Below, piece after piece: positions 19,377 through 32,963 of a stretch of 64,000 nt of DNA. The translations under genes and the position numbers were made by a program. This DNA is from Tanypteryx hageni (lineage: Eukaryota > Arthropoda > Insecta > Odonata > Petaluridae): contig CM054120.1 in assembly GCA_028673005.1 (NCBI GenBank), positions 55,922,057-55,986,056 on the forward strand, written 5' to 3'. Every line of letters starts with the position of its first letter. Positions within the stretch are counted from its first letter, which is position 1. A model generated the notes under the pieces. That model saw only the letters and a list, made by a program, of their open reading frames with translations. It was not told the DNA's origin and did no database searches.

Positions 19377-22019
19377 ATGTTTTTATGCAGTTATAAGATC
19401 TTTTCTTATTTCAATCTAGTAAATTCGATCAATAATACTTATTACGCGCGAAAATATATACTCGCGGTCTTCGGCGTATTTATATTTGCATCATAAATGG
19501 AAATATTAACATCGAAGATAGTTGAAATTTGAATTTAATACGTCTATAAGAATCTTATATCTGCTATTGATAGCTTCCGATTTTTTAATAACTGGCTATG
19601 AGTGTCATTTTCAAGGTCAATATACTTGGAGACTTTACCGAATATTGTAAAAAGGCTTTCGTATAATTTCTCATGGCGAACGATGAATATATCTAGATTT
19701 CTCAACTGAAAAAAGATATAAAGTATAAAAGATTTATAATCTGAACGTCGGTATGCATGCAACGCCTCCGTGTTCAATAAGCAAATACTTTTTTCCATAA
19801 ATAATTGACGGCAGAATACCAGCCGCTTAAACGGGAGAAGTATACCGAGGAAATCGGTTGATAGGAACTATCCCGTTTCAGGTAAAAAGCTTAAAAGTTA
19901 AATCCCAATAATAATAGGCGAATGTATCTTACATTCTCAAACGAAGATAATCTGATGTGGCAACCACATGAGCCGCTTTCGGGTGTTTTCACTGCTTTGT
20001 AGTCATTCCGACGCTTGGTTAACTCGCACTGAGAACGGGGTACACATTCTCACCCCTTTGTTTTCATCCCCTTCTCCTTCAATATTTCCTCCTCACTGAC
20101 ATTTTGCATTGGTGACGTCGAAATAGAACAGTTCTCCCTCATTAGTTCCAATACGTCCATCGTGTGGAAAGTTCATTCGAGTGGTGTGCGTCTTTTAGAG
20201 TTTAACCTCAAATACCACTATGCCATGTAATCACAGTAACACTACTACGTATTGAAAATTCACCCCAGTGCGTTTATTCTAGTTTTATTCATATGAAATC
20301 TAATTATCATTTTTAAATAAAATAGATTGCCATTAACATTACATTTTTTATTAATTCAAATACATCTGAAAAACGCGCTAAAATTCAAAATAACTCATAT
20401 TTGGTCTTTTATGCTACAAAAGACTAAGTAAAGTGAGAAATACTAAAAAAGCATTATAAGGTACTTGCAATTGTTACAAATTGTGCTTCTATAATGGCCA
20501 CATATCAAATTGATGCAGATGGATCATCTGATGCTGAACTTTTTATCTGCATTTCGTGGCCAAAGCTTACATCTCCATTGTTTGGCAGCATATGAATGAT
20601 CTTCATTTATAGTGCTGACCAAAGATACCGACCTTTCATTTAGTAGAAAGGTTTTACCTATCCCTTCCTTATAACTACGATATATTACATAGGGCATTGT
20701 TTTGTTTTCATAATGACATATTATGCATATTAAAATTTGACCTTTCATAAAAAATATTACGCTAACACAACAATCTGTGAAAATTCACCCGAGGGATTGC
20801 ATTTTGGATATTTTCTGAAGAAAATTTTAAAAAGAAATACTTCAGAAGGGTAAATCTAGGCCTAAACTGAGAATACTTAAAATCAGAACTGCGGGAAGCA
20901 TGGTGAAGGGAGGTATGGAAGAGGGAGCCGAGGGAGGGAGGGGGAAGAGAGGAAGGATGGAGGGAAAGTTAAAGGATGGAAGGCGTGGAGGAGGAAGGTT
21001 GGATAGGGGATGAAGAAGGGAGAGAGGATTGGCGGACGGAAAGTGGAGAAGAGGAGGGTCGAGGGAATCTTAAGAGAGTTTTGTGTGTTTCTCCGAGCAC
21101 TAGTGTGCAGTGTCGACTTCACCGCAGATTATTATCACGTCTTTGGCATCTAAATGTTTTGTCAAATTTTTTCCTAGTAGAAAGTGCTTTATTTCTCTCG
21201 CAATAATACCTGTTCATCTTTCCATTGCGTCTATTTCCTGAGAGCGATAAGAGATCAACGTATCTGTCCTGTGTACGGAATAGAAAAAAGTTTGGTTTCG
21301 GTTCTAATACAGGTTCCACAATGATACTTTGTCGCGGTGAATCGCACTTTTTCTTCCGCACTTACACTGGCTGATAAGGAACGAATATATATTCCATTTA
21401 AAATGCAAGTTTACATTGATTATTCGCGCATTCAGCAGTGCAGTTATTATAGAGTGAAATCCCCCTAACAACGAATACCCTCAGGGGGGATATTTATGGC
21501 GAAGAGATGTATTTAAGCTTCCCGTTGTAAAATTTCCTAGAACGCGTCCAATTAAATACTTGCTTACTCCGATGTTTGATACGCGATTTATTAATCTTAA
21601 GGATTACATTAACTTGCAATAAGGTGGAATCGGTTCTTTGGTATAATATTATAAAGTTGTATTCAAAATTAGTAATTGGTACTTGTAGGAATTATAGCAT
21701 TTTCGACGCTGTGAAATGATTTACGCAACTCCAACAAGTTCGATAATGAGTGATTTAGCAGTACGAATTGCACTTCATTACTAGTTTCTCTGCTCCTTAT
21801 TCCAACGTCGTCTAACGGCACGCTTCGATCGCCCATTTTTTATTAAATTAATTTATATTTAATTCGTGAATTTAATAGGTAGGTATTTGAGTTATAAAAC
21901 AAACCTTCACTTATTCAAATTTATTTCTTCGTTTCTAATACAGTGGGATACGATTAATGTGACAATTACAATAAACAAAATATTCAAAACAAGATCTGCT
22001 TTTTGAATTCCGGGGCTGA
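19377..22019. other. AT-rich spacer of U3
   Basis: Same layout as U1. The minus-strand candidate exon is intact within 19544-19798. A private change extends a minus-strand frame at 20524-20748, which looks accidental. No gene is supported. Confidence 0.6.
20923..20944 (+). other. G-quadruplex motif, U3
   Basis: Unchanged four-run motif in the purine block. Confidence 0.7.
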
Positions 22020-22047
22020 TTGCAATAGACAGTTGATAACAATAACC

Positions 22048-22119
22048 CCCTCCCTAAGGACTGCATAACCTTACAGAGGTGGGAGGGTTTGTGTACTCCT
22101 ATGAACCAAAGAGCAATGC
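22048..22119 (+). ncRNA. Decaying HDV-like ribozyme candidate, U4
   Basis: Two private changes hit the fold: P4 becomes CTCCT against AAGAG (one mismatch), and the base after the P4 3' strand changes T to A, breaking the outermost P2 pair. Confidence 0.35.
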
Positions 22120-22484
22120 CGGCGGGAGATAATTCTCCTGGTAGGACCTTCCAAGCCGGAAAGGTCTGAGGGGAAGAGTCAGACTAAGAAGCAGTCTTGG
22201 GGGTTTTACATCCCCCTGTGCAAGGGCAGCAGCTTGCACAGTACCTCTGTAGGTGGTGATCATGTGGATCTGAAAAGCTACAGATGGGTAATCACTCTGT
22301 GAAACTGCGATGAGGAAAGCAAGGGGAAACTACCTCATTATATATCCCATGATAGGGTGAAAAGCTGCAAATACCTCTATGGATCTCTCTGGGGTAAAAT
22401 ATTCCGGAGGTAAAATAGTCCCCCAATCGGATCTCCGGGTGGGGACTACCCTAGGGGATGCACAGAGGAAATATAACATAATAA

Positions 22485-23111
22485 TGGAAAGCAAGTGGTG
22501 AGAATATAAGAATAGGCACATGGAATGTTAGGACTATGAATTCAGGGGGTAAACTAGAAAACTTAAAAAGGGAAATGAGAAGGAATAATGTAGGTATAGT
22601 AGGTCTTAGTGAAGTTCGGTGGGAAGGAGAAGGCGAGATAAATTCAGACGAATTTAAAATTATTTACTCGGGAGGAGAGAAAAAAGAAAGGGGAGTGGGG
22701 ATTATAATAAGAAAAGAGATAGCTGAAAGAATTAGCAAGGTAGTGACAGTTAATGATAGATTAATAGACGTAAAACTTCAGATGGAGCCAGTGGAAATGC
22801 CTATAATTCAAGTGTATATGCCAACGACTAATTCTGGCGACGACGAAGTAGATGAAATGTATGAACAGATTATGGAGATATTGGAGGAGGAGGGAAAAGG
22901 AAGGGTCAACACCATAGTAATGGGAGACTGGAACAGTGTAGTCGGAAAGGGACAGGAAGATAACATAGTGGGAAAATATGGACTAGGAAAGAGAAATGAA
23001 AGAGGGGAGAAACTTGTGGAATTCTGCCATAGAAATAGATTGATTGTAACTTATACATGGTTTAAGCATCACCAGCGGAGACTTTACACATGGAGAAGCC
23101 CAGGAGACTAG
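22485..23111 (+). pseudogene. LINE endonuclease segment, U4
   Basis: The most changed endonuclease: Thr-to-Ile and Met-to-Ile in VGIIIRKE, Ala to Asp in LIDVK, Leu to Pro in EMPII, Asn to Tyr in VTYTW. Ends at shared TAG 23109-23111. Confidence 0.9.
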
Positions 23112-23708
23112 AGACGATACCAGATAGATTACATACTAGTCAATGAAAGATTTAGAAATAGCATTAAAAATGTGAAAACATTACCAGGGGCAGATATCGA
23201 TTCCGACCACAACCTTTTGGTGGCAAATACACAATGTAGACTGAAGAGCATTAAGAGAAACATAAGAGTTAACAAGAAATGGAACTTAGAGGAACTCCTT
23301 AAAAACAAGGAGGCTATCATGATAGAGCTGCAGGAAAGGTTGGGGGAGAGATCTGAAGAAAAAAGGAAGAATGTAGATGAGGAGTGGAGATATATCCATA
23401 ACAACATTAAAGATGTAATGGAAAAGAAGGTAGGAAAGGTAACGGGTGAAAGAATCAAAAAACCCTGGATCACAGCAGCCATGCTGCAAAAAATGGAAGA
23501 GCGGAGAAAGTGGAAAAACATAAACACTGAAGAAGGCCAAAGAAAGTACAAGGAGTTAAATAATGCTTTAAGAAGGGAAACAGATAAAGCCAGAGAACAG
23601 TGGTTAAATGAGAAATGTGAGGAGATTGTCGAATGTGAAAGAATTTGTAGAACAGACCTGATGTATAGCAAAGCAAGGGAACTATTCAAGAAAAAAGCAA
23701 AAAGATAG
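23112..23708 (+). pseudogene. LINE endonuclease C-terminus and linker, U4
   Basis: QIDYI and SDHN motifs and linker, closed by TAG 23706-23708. Confidence 0.87.
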
Positions 23709-23722
23709 GACGTAAAGGAATC

Positions 23723-25345
23723 ATGAACAAAAGTGGTAAAATAGTCTCGGAGCCAGACAATGTAAAGAATGTTTGGAAAGAATACATTGAGGTGCTGTAT
23801 GACAAAGAAGGAAAGCCAAGAAATATTGAATTAAATGAAAAAGAGGATGTGGAAAAAGATCAGCTAGGACCAAGTATTCTCGAGTCTGAAGTTAAAAGAG
23901 CAATTGATGACATGAAAAGAAGGAAGGCTGTTGGGAGTGATGATATACCAGTGGACGTTCTTAAGGTTTTGGGGTCGAAAGCAATTAAGCAACTAACAAA
24001 ATTCTTTAACCAAGTATATGATTCTGGCATATGGCCTGAAGATTTTTTAGATGTTGTTATGGTACCACTGGAGAAATAGAACAATGCAAAATGTTGTAAG
24101 GATTACAGAACAATTAGTTTAATTTCTCATACAGCTAAAGTTCTAACTAGAATAATAACCAAAAGAATTGAATGCAAAATAGAAAAGGAGCTGCAAGATA
24201 ATCAGTTTGGTTTCAGAAGAGGAAGAGGGACTAGAGATGCTATAGGATGTATAAGGATGATGATAGAAAGAGCGCTAGAAGTCAATAAAGATGTGTATTT
24301 TTGTTTTGTAGATTGGGAGAAAGCTTTTGACCGAGTGAAATGGGATAAAATGCTGGGTATTTTAAACAAAATTGGAATAGATTGGAAAGATAAAAGACTA
24401 CTTAAAAACCTTTACTTTGATCAAAAGATTAGAGTCAGGGTTGAAGGAGAAGAAACGGAATGTACTTCAATAGGGAGGGGAGTGAGGCAGGGATGTCCTA
24501 TTTCACCAGCGATATTTAATATTTATGCAGAAACAATAACAGAAGAAGCGTTGAGGGAAGAGAAAGGATTTACGATATGAGGTGAAAGTATTACCACCAT
24601 TTAATATGCAGATGATCAAGGATTAACAGCAGAAGATGAGAAAGAGCTTCAGAGGATGACAGACCGACTAGTGGAGGTTGGCCAACAATATGGAATGAAG
24701 ATCAATGCTGAAAAAACGAAAGTCATGGTGGTTTCAAAGGAACATAAAGAATTAAATATAATGGGAAATGGCCAAAAATTGGAACAAGTAAGTAGTTTCA
24801 AAGATCTCGGCAGTATTTTAGCACAAGATGGAAGTAGTACACAGGACATCAGAAGTAGGATTGCAATGGCAAAAGCAGCATTTAACGAGAAGAAGGAGCT
24901 TCTCACAAGCAAGAAAATAAATTTAGAAACAAGGAAGAAATTAGCAAAATGCTACATATGGAGCATAGCTCTTTATGGTGCAGAGACGTGGACGATAAGG
25001 AGAAAGGAGGAAAAATATTTAGAAAGTTTTGAGATGTGGGTATGGAGAAGAATGATAAAAGTGAAATGGACAGAGAGGAAGAGAAATGAAGAAGTATTAG
25101 AAATGGGGGGAGAAGAAAGGATGCTAATAAAAACAATCAGGAAAAGAAAATCAAATTGGATAGGGCACATATTGAGAAGACAGTGTTTACAAAGGACTAC
25201 CTGAGAAGGAAAAATTAGTGGAAGAAGAGGAAGAGGGAGAAAAAGAATAGGAATATTAGATAATATAAAGCAGGGATATAATCCTTATAGAGGTATAAAA
25301 GAGGCTTCTAGGGAGAGAGAGAAATGGAGGCAGCGATTCAGTTAA
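23723..25345 (+). pseudogene. LINE reverse transcriptase with four stops, U4
   Basis: Open pieces 23723-24079, 24080-24580, 24605-25204 and 25205-25345, one frame throughout. TAG 24077-24079 is shared with U3, and TGA 24578-24580 and TAA 24602-24604 with U1 and U3. TGA 25202-25204 is shared with U2 and U5. So this copy joins the stop sets of both neighbours. Confidence 0.92.
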
Positions 25346-25348
25346 TAC

Positions 25349-25362
25349 CTGTCTTCGGACAG
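25349..25362 (+). other. UUCG tetraloop hairpin at LINE 3' end, U4
   Basis: Perfect stem-loop; the base before it differs (AATACC), a variant shared only with U5. Confidence 0.75.
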
Positions 25363-25624
25363 AAGCATGATGATGATGAACCATAACCAGTGATAGTAAT
25401 AAGCTGCACCTAATGTATAAATCAATCTTCTTTTTACTTCATTCGCTTTTTTATAGTTTTAAGTTTTTCGGGTATGCGGAATGTCGTTTTTTGATAATAT
25501 ATTCTATTAGGAATATATGTCTTTTGGTCTGTATTTTATCGTATTATGTAGATGTTTTTTAATGATACTTCCAAATGTATAATTTTATCAATTGGATATT
25601 TTTTTCTGAAATTTCAGTATCGTC

Positions 25625-26646
25625 ATGGATAAACAAAATAAATCCAAGTGCAATGCTGTACCACTAATAGGAGCACCACAGCGCAATCCGAACAACGAAA
25701 AGGCAGTGGGCAATAAACCTGACACAAAGAATCCGAATCAGTTACCCGCAGAGGGGAAAGGTATGTAGAAATTGAGAATAAGGAAATATACATCTTTGAC
25801 CGAGATCGAACTCGTGTGATCCGCTTGTATGATTGGTATACTATCACTGAACTATCGTGGAGAGCGAAGTGAGTCGACGACTTAAAAGTATTCAAATATA
25901 AGCGCGAAAAGCGCCTGTTAAAAATATTTATTGCGAAAAAATTCCTAAAATGAAATTTTGCTTTTTAAGATATCAGAATCAACAATTCTTGCAGAGCATT
26001 CAACGTTTGCCGAGTCTCCTAAGAAACCCGGCGCGACGTACGGGACAGCCGGGCGGATACCCGGGCCGTCCAAGTCTCGGGGTCCCTATCACGATCATCT
26101 ACATTTGCATTACTTGCAAGTGAACAAATATTGGATACCAATTTTAACATCGCAGAACAGGCTATAATCCCGATATCATTCCTTTTATTTTTAATTTCAG
26201 TACTTTTTTCTGACTGTATAATTAATTATCATGTACTCATATCACAAAAAACTTTTACGGAGGGAGTCGATGGAGTGTTATCTCTCCCGGGGACACAAAA
26301 TTCCTCGAGTTGCACTTGTTCTAGAATTGGAAAACGCTGATTTAGTTTTGAATTTATTTCTATATGCAACATTACTGAATTAAAATTTTTTAATTGAATG
26401 CAAATCGTGACGCATAAAACTAAAGAAGTTGAAATCCCTTTAAGGTACTTGGAATCATTTGTTGAAATCCAACCATAGGCTCTATTATTCATTATTTAAA
26501 TGGTTTATATGGAGATTTTAGTAACCCTATGTGCCATATATCGTTTTCTATACTTTAATTTTTCTTTATCTTTTTCTTATGCAGATATCAAGCAGCCAGA
26601 GGTGGCCAAAGAGGTCAAAGCAAAACAACCTCTAACCCGCAAATGA
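25625..26646 (+). CDS. Small basic protein gene, open copy, U4
   Basis: Exons 25618-25760, 25995-26119 and 26585 onward; TGA 26644-26646; AATAAA 26711-26716. Open throughout, with Lys15 changed to Ile (CTAATAGGA), a variant shared only with U5. The 3' UTR reads CTACAACAATG as in U1 and U5. Confidence 0.5.
25800..25857 (-). other. Degenerate tRNA-like sequence, U4
   Basis: Same bases as U2 in the A-box and B-box segments. Confidence 0.5.
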
Positions 26647-26716
26647 AGCTACTTCTACAACAATGAAGCTCTTATAAAGGTTCCCTGATGTTTTTACATT
26701 AAAAAAATTAAATAAA

Positions 26717-29359
26717 ATGTTTTTATGCAGTTATAAGATCTTTTCTTATTTCAATCTAGTAAATTCGATCAATAATACTTATTACGCGCGAAAATATATA
26801 CTCGCGGTCTTCGGCGTATTTATATTTGCATCATAAATGGAAATATTAACATCGAAGATAGTTGAAATTTGAATTTAATACGTCTATAAGAATCTTATAT
26901 CTGCTATTGATAGCTTCCGATTTTTTAATAACTGGCTATGAGTGTCATTTTCAAGGTCAATATACTTGGAGACTTTACCGAATATTGTAAAAAGGCTTTC
27001 GTATAATTTCTCATGGCGAACGATGAATATATCTAGATTTCTCAACTGAAAAAAGATATAAAGTATAAAAGATTTATAATCTGAACGTCGGTATGCATGC
27101 AACGCCTCCGTGTTCAATAAGCAAATACTTTTTTCCATAAATAATTGACGGCAGAATACCAGCCGCTTAAACGGGAGAAGTATACCGAGGAAATCGGTTG
27201 ATAGGAACTATCCCGTTTCAGGTAAAAAGCTTAAAAGTTAAATCCCAATAATAATAGGCGAATATATCTTACATTCTCAAACGAAGATAATCTGATGTGG
27301 CAACCACATGAGCCGCTTTCGGGTGTTTTCACTGCTTTGTAGTCATTCCTACGCTTGGTTAAGTCGCACTGAGAACGGGGTACACATTCTCACCCCTTTG
27401 TTTTCATCCACTTCTCCTTCAGTATTTCCTCCTCACAGACATTTTGCATTGGTGACGTCGAAATAGAACAGTTCTCCCTCATTAGTTCCAATACGTCCAT
27501 CGTGTGGAAACTTCATTCGAGTGGTGTGCGTCTTTTAGAGTTTAACCTCAAATACCACTATGCCATGTAATCACAGTAACACTACTACGTATTGAAAATT
27601 CACCCCAGTGCGTTTATTCTAGTTTTATTCATATGAAATCTAATTATCATTTTTAAATAAAATAGATTGCCATTAACATTACATTTTTTATTAATTCAAA
27701 TACATCTGAAAAACGCGCTAAAATTCAAAATAACTCATATTTGGTCTTTTATGCTACAAAAGACTAAGTAAAGTGAGAAATACTAAAAAAGCATTATAAG
27801 GTACTTGCAATTGTTACAAATTGTGCTTCTATAATGGCCACATATCAAATTGATGCAGATGGATCATCTGATGCTGAACTTTTTATCTGCATTTCGTGGC
27901 CAAAGCTTACATCTCCATTGTTTGGCAGCCTATGAATGACCTTCATTTATAGTGCTGACCAAAGATACCGACCTTTCATTTAGTAGAAAGGTTTTACCTA
28001 TCCCTTCCTTATAACTACGATATATTACATAGGGCATTATTTTGTTTTCATAATGACATATTATGCATATTAAAATTTGACCTTTCATAAAAAATATTAC
28101 GCTAACACTACAATCTGTGAAAATTCACCCGAGGGATTGCATTTTGGATATTTGCTGAAGAAAATTTTAAAAAGAAATACTTCAGAAGGGTAAATCGAGG
28201 CCTAAACTGAGAATACTTAAAATCAGAACTGCGGGAAGCATGGTGAAGGGAGGTATGGAAGAGGGAGCCGAGGGAGGGAGGGGGAAGAGAGGAAGGATGG
28301 AGTGAAAGTTAAAGGATGGAAGGCGTGGGGGAGGAAGGCTGGATAGGGGATGAAGAAGGGAGAGAGGATTGGCGGACGGAATGTGGAGAAGAGGAGGGTC
28401 GAGGGAATCTTAAGAGAGTTTTGTGTGTTTCTCCGAGCACTAGTGTGCAGTGTCGACTTCACCGCAGATTATTATCACGTCTTTGGCATCTAAATGTTTT
28501 GTCAAATTTTTTCCTAGTAGAAAGTGCTTTATTTCTCTCGCAATAATACCTGTTCATCTTTCCATTGCGTCTATTTCCTGAGAGCGATAAGAGATCAACG
28601 TATCTGTCCTGTGTACGGAATAGAAAAAAGTTTGGTTTCGGTTCTAATACAGGTTCCACAATGATACTTTGTCGCGGTGAATCGCACTTTTTCTTCCGCA
28701 CTTACACTGGCTGATAAGGAACGAATATATATTCCATTTAAAAAGCAAGTTTACATTGATTATTCGCGCATTCAGCAGTGCAGTTATTATAGAGTGAAAT
28801 CCCCCTAACAACGAATACCCTCAGGGGGGATATTTATGGCGAAGAGATGTATTTAAGCTTCCCGTTGTAAAATTTCCTAGAACGCGTCCAATTAAATACT
28901 TGCTTACTCCGATGTTTGATACGCGATTAAATAATCTTAAAGATTACATTAACTTGCAATAAGGTGGAATCGGTTCTTTGGTATAATATTATAAAGTTGT
29001 ATTCAAAATTAGTAATTGGTACTTGTAGGAATTATAGCATTTTCGACGCTGTGAAATGATTTACGCAACTCCAACAAGTTCGATAATGAGTGATTTAGCA
29101 GTACGAATTGCACTTCATTACTAGTTTCTCTGCTCCTTATTCCAACGTCGTCTAACGGCAAGCTTCGATCGCCAATTTTTTATTAAATTAATTTATATTT
29201 AATTCGTGAATTTAATAGGTAGGTATTTGAGTTATAAAACAAACCTTCACTTATTCAAATTTATTTCTTCGTTTCTAATACAGTGGGATACGATTAATGT
29301 GACAATTACAATAAACAAAATATTCAAAACAAGATCTGCTTTTTGAATTCCGGGGCTGA
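26717..29359. other. AT-rich spacer of U4
   Basis: Candidate minus-strand exon within 26884-27138. Variants CTCACAGACATT, AAATCGAGG, GCGATTAAATAATC and GGCAAGCTTCGATCGCC recur in U5 and mark the recent duplication. No gene is supported. Confidence 0.6.
28263..28284 (+). other. G-quadruplex motif, U4
   Basis: Four-run motif kept although nearby purine-block bases changed. Confidence 0.7.
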
Positions 29360-29387
29360 TTGCAATAGACAGTTGATAACCATAACC

Positions 29388-29459
29388 CCCTCCCTAAGGA
29401 CTGCATAACCTTACAGAGGTGGGAGGGTTTGTGTACTCTTATGAACCAAAGAGCTATGC
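29388..29459 (+). ncRNA. Candidate HDV-like ribozyme fold, U5
   Basis: Bases match U1; all helices can form. Confidence 0.4.
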
Positions 29460-29824
29460 CGGCGGGAGATAATTCTCCTGGTAGGACCTTCCAAGCCGGA
29501 AAGGTCTGAGGGGAAGAGTCAGACTAAGAAGCAGTCTTGGGGGTTTTACATCCCCCTGTGCAAGGGCAGCAGCTTGCACAGTACCTCTGTAGGTGGTGAT
29601 CATGTGGATCTGAAAAGCTACAGATGGGTAATCACTCTGTGAAACTGCGATGAGGAAAGCAAGGGGAAACTACCTCATTATATATCCCATGATAGGCTGA
29701 AAAGCTGCAAATACCTCTATGGATCTCTCTGGGGTAAAATATTCCGGAGGTAAAATAGTCCCCCAATCGGATCTCCGGGTGGGGACTACCCTAGGGGATG
29801 CACAGAGGAAATATAACATAATAA

Positions 29825-30451
29825 TGGAAAGCAAGTGGTGAGAATATAAGAATAGGCACATGGAATGTTAGGACTATGAATTCAGGGGGTAAACTAGAAA
29901 ACTTAAAAAGGGAAATGAGAAGGAATAATGTAGGTATAGTAGGTCTTAGTGAAGTTCGGTGGAAAGGAGAAGGCGAGATAAATTCAGACGCATTTAAAAT
30001 TATTTACTCGGGAGGAGAGAAAAAGGAAAGGGGAGTGGGGACTATAATGAGAAAAGAGATAGCTGAAAGAATTAGCAAGGTAGTGACAGTTAATGATAGA
30101 TTAATAGCCGTAAAACTTCAGATGGAGCCAGTGGAAATGCTTATAATTCAAGTGTATATGCCAACGACTAATTCTGGCGACGACGAAGTAGATGAAATGT
30201 ATGAACAGATTATGGAGATATTGGAGGAGGAGGGAAAAGGAAGGGTCAACACCATAGTAATGGGAGACTGGAACAGTGTAGTCGGAAAGGGACAGGAAGA
30301 TAACATAGTGGGAAAATATGGACTAGGAAAGAGAAATGAAAGAGGGGAGAAACTTGTGGAATTCTCCAATAGAAATAGATTGATTGTAACTAATACATGG
30401 TTTAAGCATCACCAGCGGAGACTTTACACATGGAGAAGCCCAGGAGACTAG
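29825..30451 (+). pseudogene. LINE endonuclease segment, U5
   Basis: Motifs present. Changes shared only with U6: RWKGEG, SDAFK and EFSNRN. Ends at shared TAG 30449-30451. Confidence 0.9.
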
Positions 30452-31047
30452 AGACGATACCAGATAGATTACATACTAGTCAATGAAAGATTTAGAAATA
30501 GCATTAAAAATGTGAAAACATTACCAGGGGCAGATATCGATTCCGACCACAACCTTTTGGTGGCAAATACACAATGTAGACTGAAGAGCATTAAGAGAAA
30601 CATAAGAGTTAACAAGAAATGGAACTTAGAGGAACTCCTTAAAAACAAGGAGGCTATCATGATAGAGCTGCAGGAAAGGTTGGGGAGAGATCTGAAGAAA
30701 AATGGAAGAATGTAGATGAGGAGTGGAGATATATCCATAACAACATTAAAGATGTAATGGAAAAGAAGGAAGGAAAGGTAACGGGTGAAAGAATCAAAAA
30801 ACCCTGGATCACAGCAGCCATGCTGCAAAAAATGGAAGAGCGGAGAAAGTGGAAAAACATAAACACTGATGAAGGCCAAAGAAAGTACAAGGAGTTAAAT
30901 AATGCTTTAAGAAGGGAAACAGATAAAGCCAGAGAACAGTGGTTAAATGAGAAATGTGAGGAGATTGTCGAATGTGAAAGAATTTGTAGAACAGACCTGA
31001 TGTATAGCAAAGCAAGGGAACTATTCAAGAAAAAAGCAAAAAGTTAG
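30452..31047 (+). pseudogene. LINE endonuclease C-terminus and linker, frameshifted, U5
   Basis: QIDYI and SDHN are intact. Loss of one G in the run at 30682-30685 then shifts the frame into TAG 30713-30715. The linker resumes in the next frame and closes at TAG 31045-31047 (KAKS ending, as in U6-U9). Confidence 0.88.
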
Positions 31048-31061
31048 GACGTAAAGGAATC

Positions 31062-32543
31062 ATGAACAAAAGTGGTAAAATAGTCTCGGAGCCAGACAAT
31101 GTAAAGAATGTTTGGAAAGAATACATTGAGGTGCTGTATGACAAAGAAGGAAAGCCAAGAAATATTGAATTAAATGAAAAAGAGGATGTGGAAAAAGATC
31201 AGCTAGGACCAAGTATTCTCGAGTCTGAAGTTAAAAGAGCAATTGATGACATGAAAAGAAGGAAGGCTGTTGGGAGTGATGATATACCAGTGGACGTTCT
31301 TAAGGTTTTGGGGTCGAAAGCAATTAAGCAACTAACAAAATTTTTTAACCAAGTATATGATTCTGGCATATGGCCTGAAGATTTTTTAGATGTTGTTATG
31401 GTACCACTGGAGAAAAAGAACAATGCAAAATGTTGTAAGGATTACAGAACAATTAGTTTAATTTCTCATACAGCTAAAGTTCTAACTAGAATAATAACCA
31501 AAAGAATTGAATGCAAAATAGAAAAGGAGCTGCAAGATAATCAGTTTGGTTTCAGAAGAGGAAGAGGGACTAGAGATGCTATAGGATGTATAAGGATGAT
31601 AATAGAAAGAGCGCTAGAAGTCAATAAAGATATGTATTTTTGTTTTGTAGATTGGGAGAAAGCTTTTGACCGAGTGAAATGGGATAAAATGCTGGGTATT
31701 TTAAACAAAATTGGAATAGATTGGAAAGATAAAAGACTACTTAAAAACCTTTACTTTGATCAAAAGATTAGAGTCAGGGTTGAAGGAGAAGAAACAGAAT
31801 GTACTTCAATAGGGAGGGGAGTGAGGCAGGGATGTCCTATTTCACCAGCGATATTTAATATTTATGCAGAAACAATAACAGAAGAAGCGTTGAGGGAAGA
31901 GAAAGGATTTAAGATAGGAGGTGAAAGTATTACCACCATTAAATATGCAGATGATCAAGGATTAACAGCAGAAGATGAGAAAGAGCTTCAGAGGATGACA
32001 GACAGACTAGTGGAGGTTGGCCAACAATATGGAATGAAGATCAATGCTGAAAAAACGAAAGTCATGGTGGTTTCAAAGGAACATAAAGAATTAAATATAA
32101 TGGGAAATGGCCAAAAATTGGAACAAGTAAGTAGTTTCAAAGATCTCGGCAGTATTTTAGCACAAGATGGAAGTAGTACACAGGACATCAGAAGTAGGAT
32201 TGCAATGGCACAAGCAGCATTTAACGAGAAGAAGGAGCTTCTCACAAGCAAGAAAATAAATTTAGAAACAAGGAAGAAATTAGCAAAATGCTACATATGG
32301 AGCATAGCTCTTTATGGTGCAGAGACGTGGACGATAAGGAGAAAGGAGGAAAAATATTTAGAAAGTTTTGAGATGTGGGTATGGAGAAGAATGATAAAAG
32401 TGAAATGGACAGAGAGGAAGAGAAATGAAGAAGTATTAGAAATGGGGGGAGAAGAAAGGATGCTAATAAAAACAATCAGGAAAAGAAAATCAAATTGGAT
32501 AGGGCACATATTGAGAAGACAGTGTTTACAAAGGACTACCTGA
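31062..32543 (+). pseudogene. LINE reverse transcriptase, C-terminally truncated, U5
   Basis: 493 codons with motifs A, B and C uninterrupted. TGA 32541-32543 (shared with U2 and U4) removes the last 47 codons, which remain readable in the same frame to TAA 32682-32684. Confidence 0.9.
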
Positions 32544-32687
32544 GAAGGAAAAATTAGTGGAAGAAGAGGAAGAGGGAGAAAAAGAATAGGAATATTAGAT
32601 AATATAAAGCAGGGATATAATCCTTATAGAGGTATAAAAGAGGCTTCTAGGGAGAGAGAGAAATGGAGGCAGCGATTCAGTTAATAC

Positions 32688-32701
32688 CTGTCTTCGGACA
32701 G
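32688..32701 (+). other. UUCG tetraloop hairpin at LINE 3' end, U5
   Basis: Perfect stem-loop, with AATACC before it as in U4. Confidence 0.75.
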
Positions 32702-32963
32702 AAGCATGATGATGATGAACCATAACCAGTGATAGTAATAAGCTGCACCTAATGTATAAATCAATCTTCTTTTTACTTCATTCGCTTTTTTATAGTTTTA
32801 AGTTTTTCGGGTATGCGGAATGTCGTTTTTTGATAATATATTCTATTAGGAATATATGTCTTTTGGTCTGTATTTTATCGTATTATGTAGATGTTTTTTA
32901 ATGATACTTCCAAATGTATAATTTTATCAATTGGATATTTTTTTCTGAAATTTCAGTATCGTC

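Larger units (their letters stand above)
14681..22019 (+). repeat. Tandem unit U3
   Basis: Third copy, 7339 nt. RT stops are shared with U1 and U4; the ATCTAAATGTTTTG spacer variant is shared with U4 and U5. Confidence 0.97.
22038..25388 (+). mobile_element. RTE/BovB-like LINE with target-site duplication, U4
   Basis: Element 22048-25378. The 5' duplication copy has one change (AACAATAACC, 22038-22047) while the 3' copy at 25379-25388 is AACCATAACC. This is the only unit where the two copies differ. Confidence 0.92.
22020..29359 (+). repeat. Tandem unit U4
   Basis: Fourth copy, 7340 nt. Its 5' half resembles U3 (RT stops); its 3' half from the RT C-terminus onward matches U5. Confidence 0.97.
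29378..32727 (+). mobile_element. RTE/BovB-like LINE with target-site duplication, U5
   Basis: Element 29388-32717 between AACCATAACC at 29378-29387 and 32718-32727. Private with U6: a linker frameshift and Gln in AMAQAAF. Confidence 0.93.
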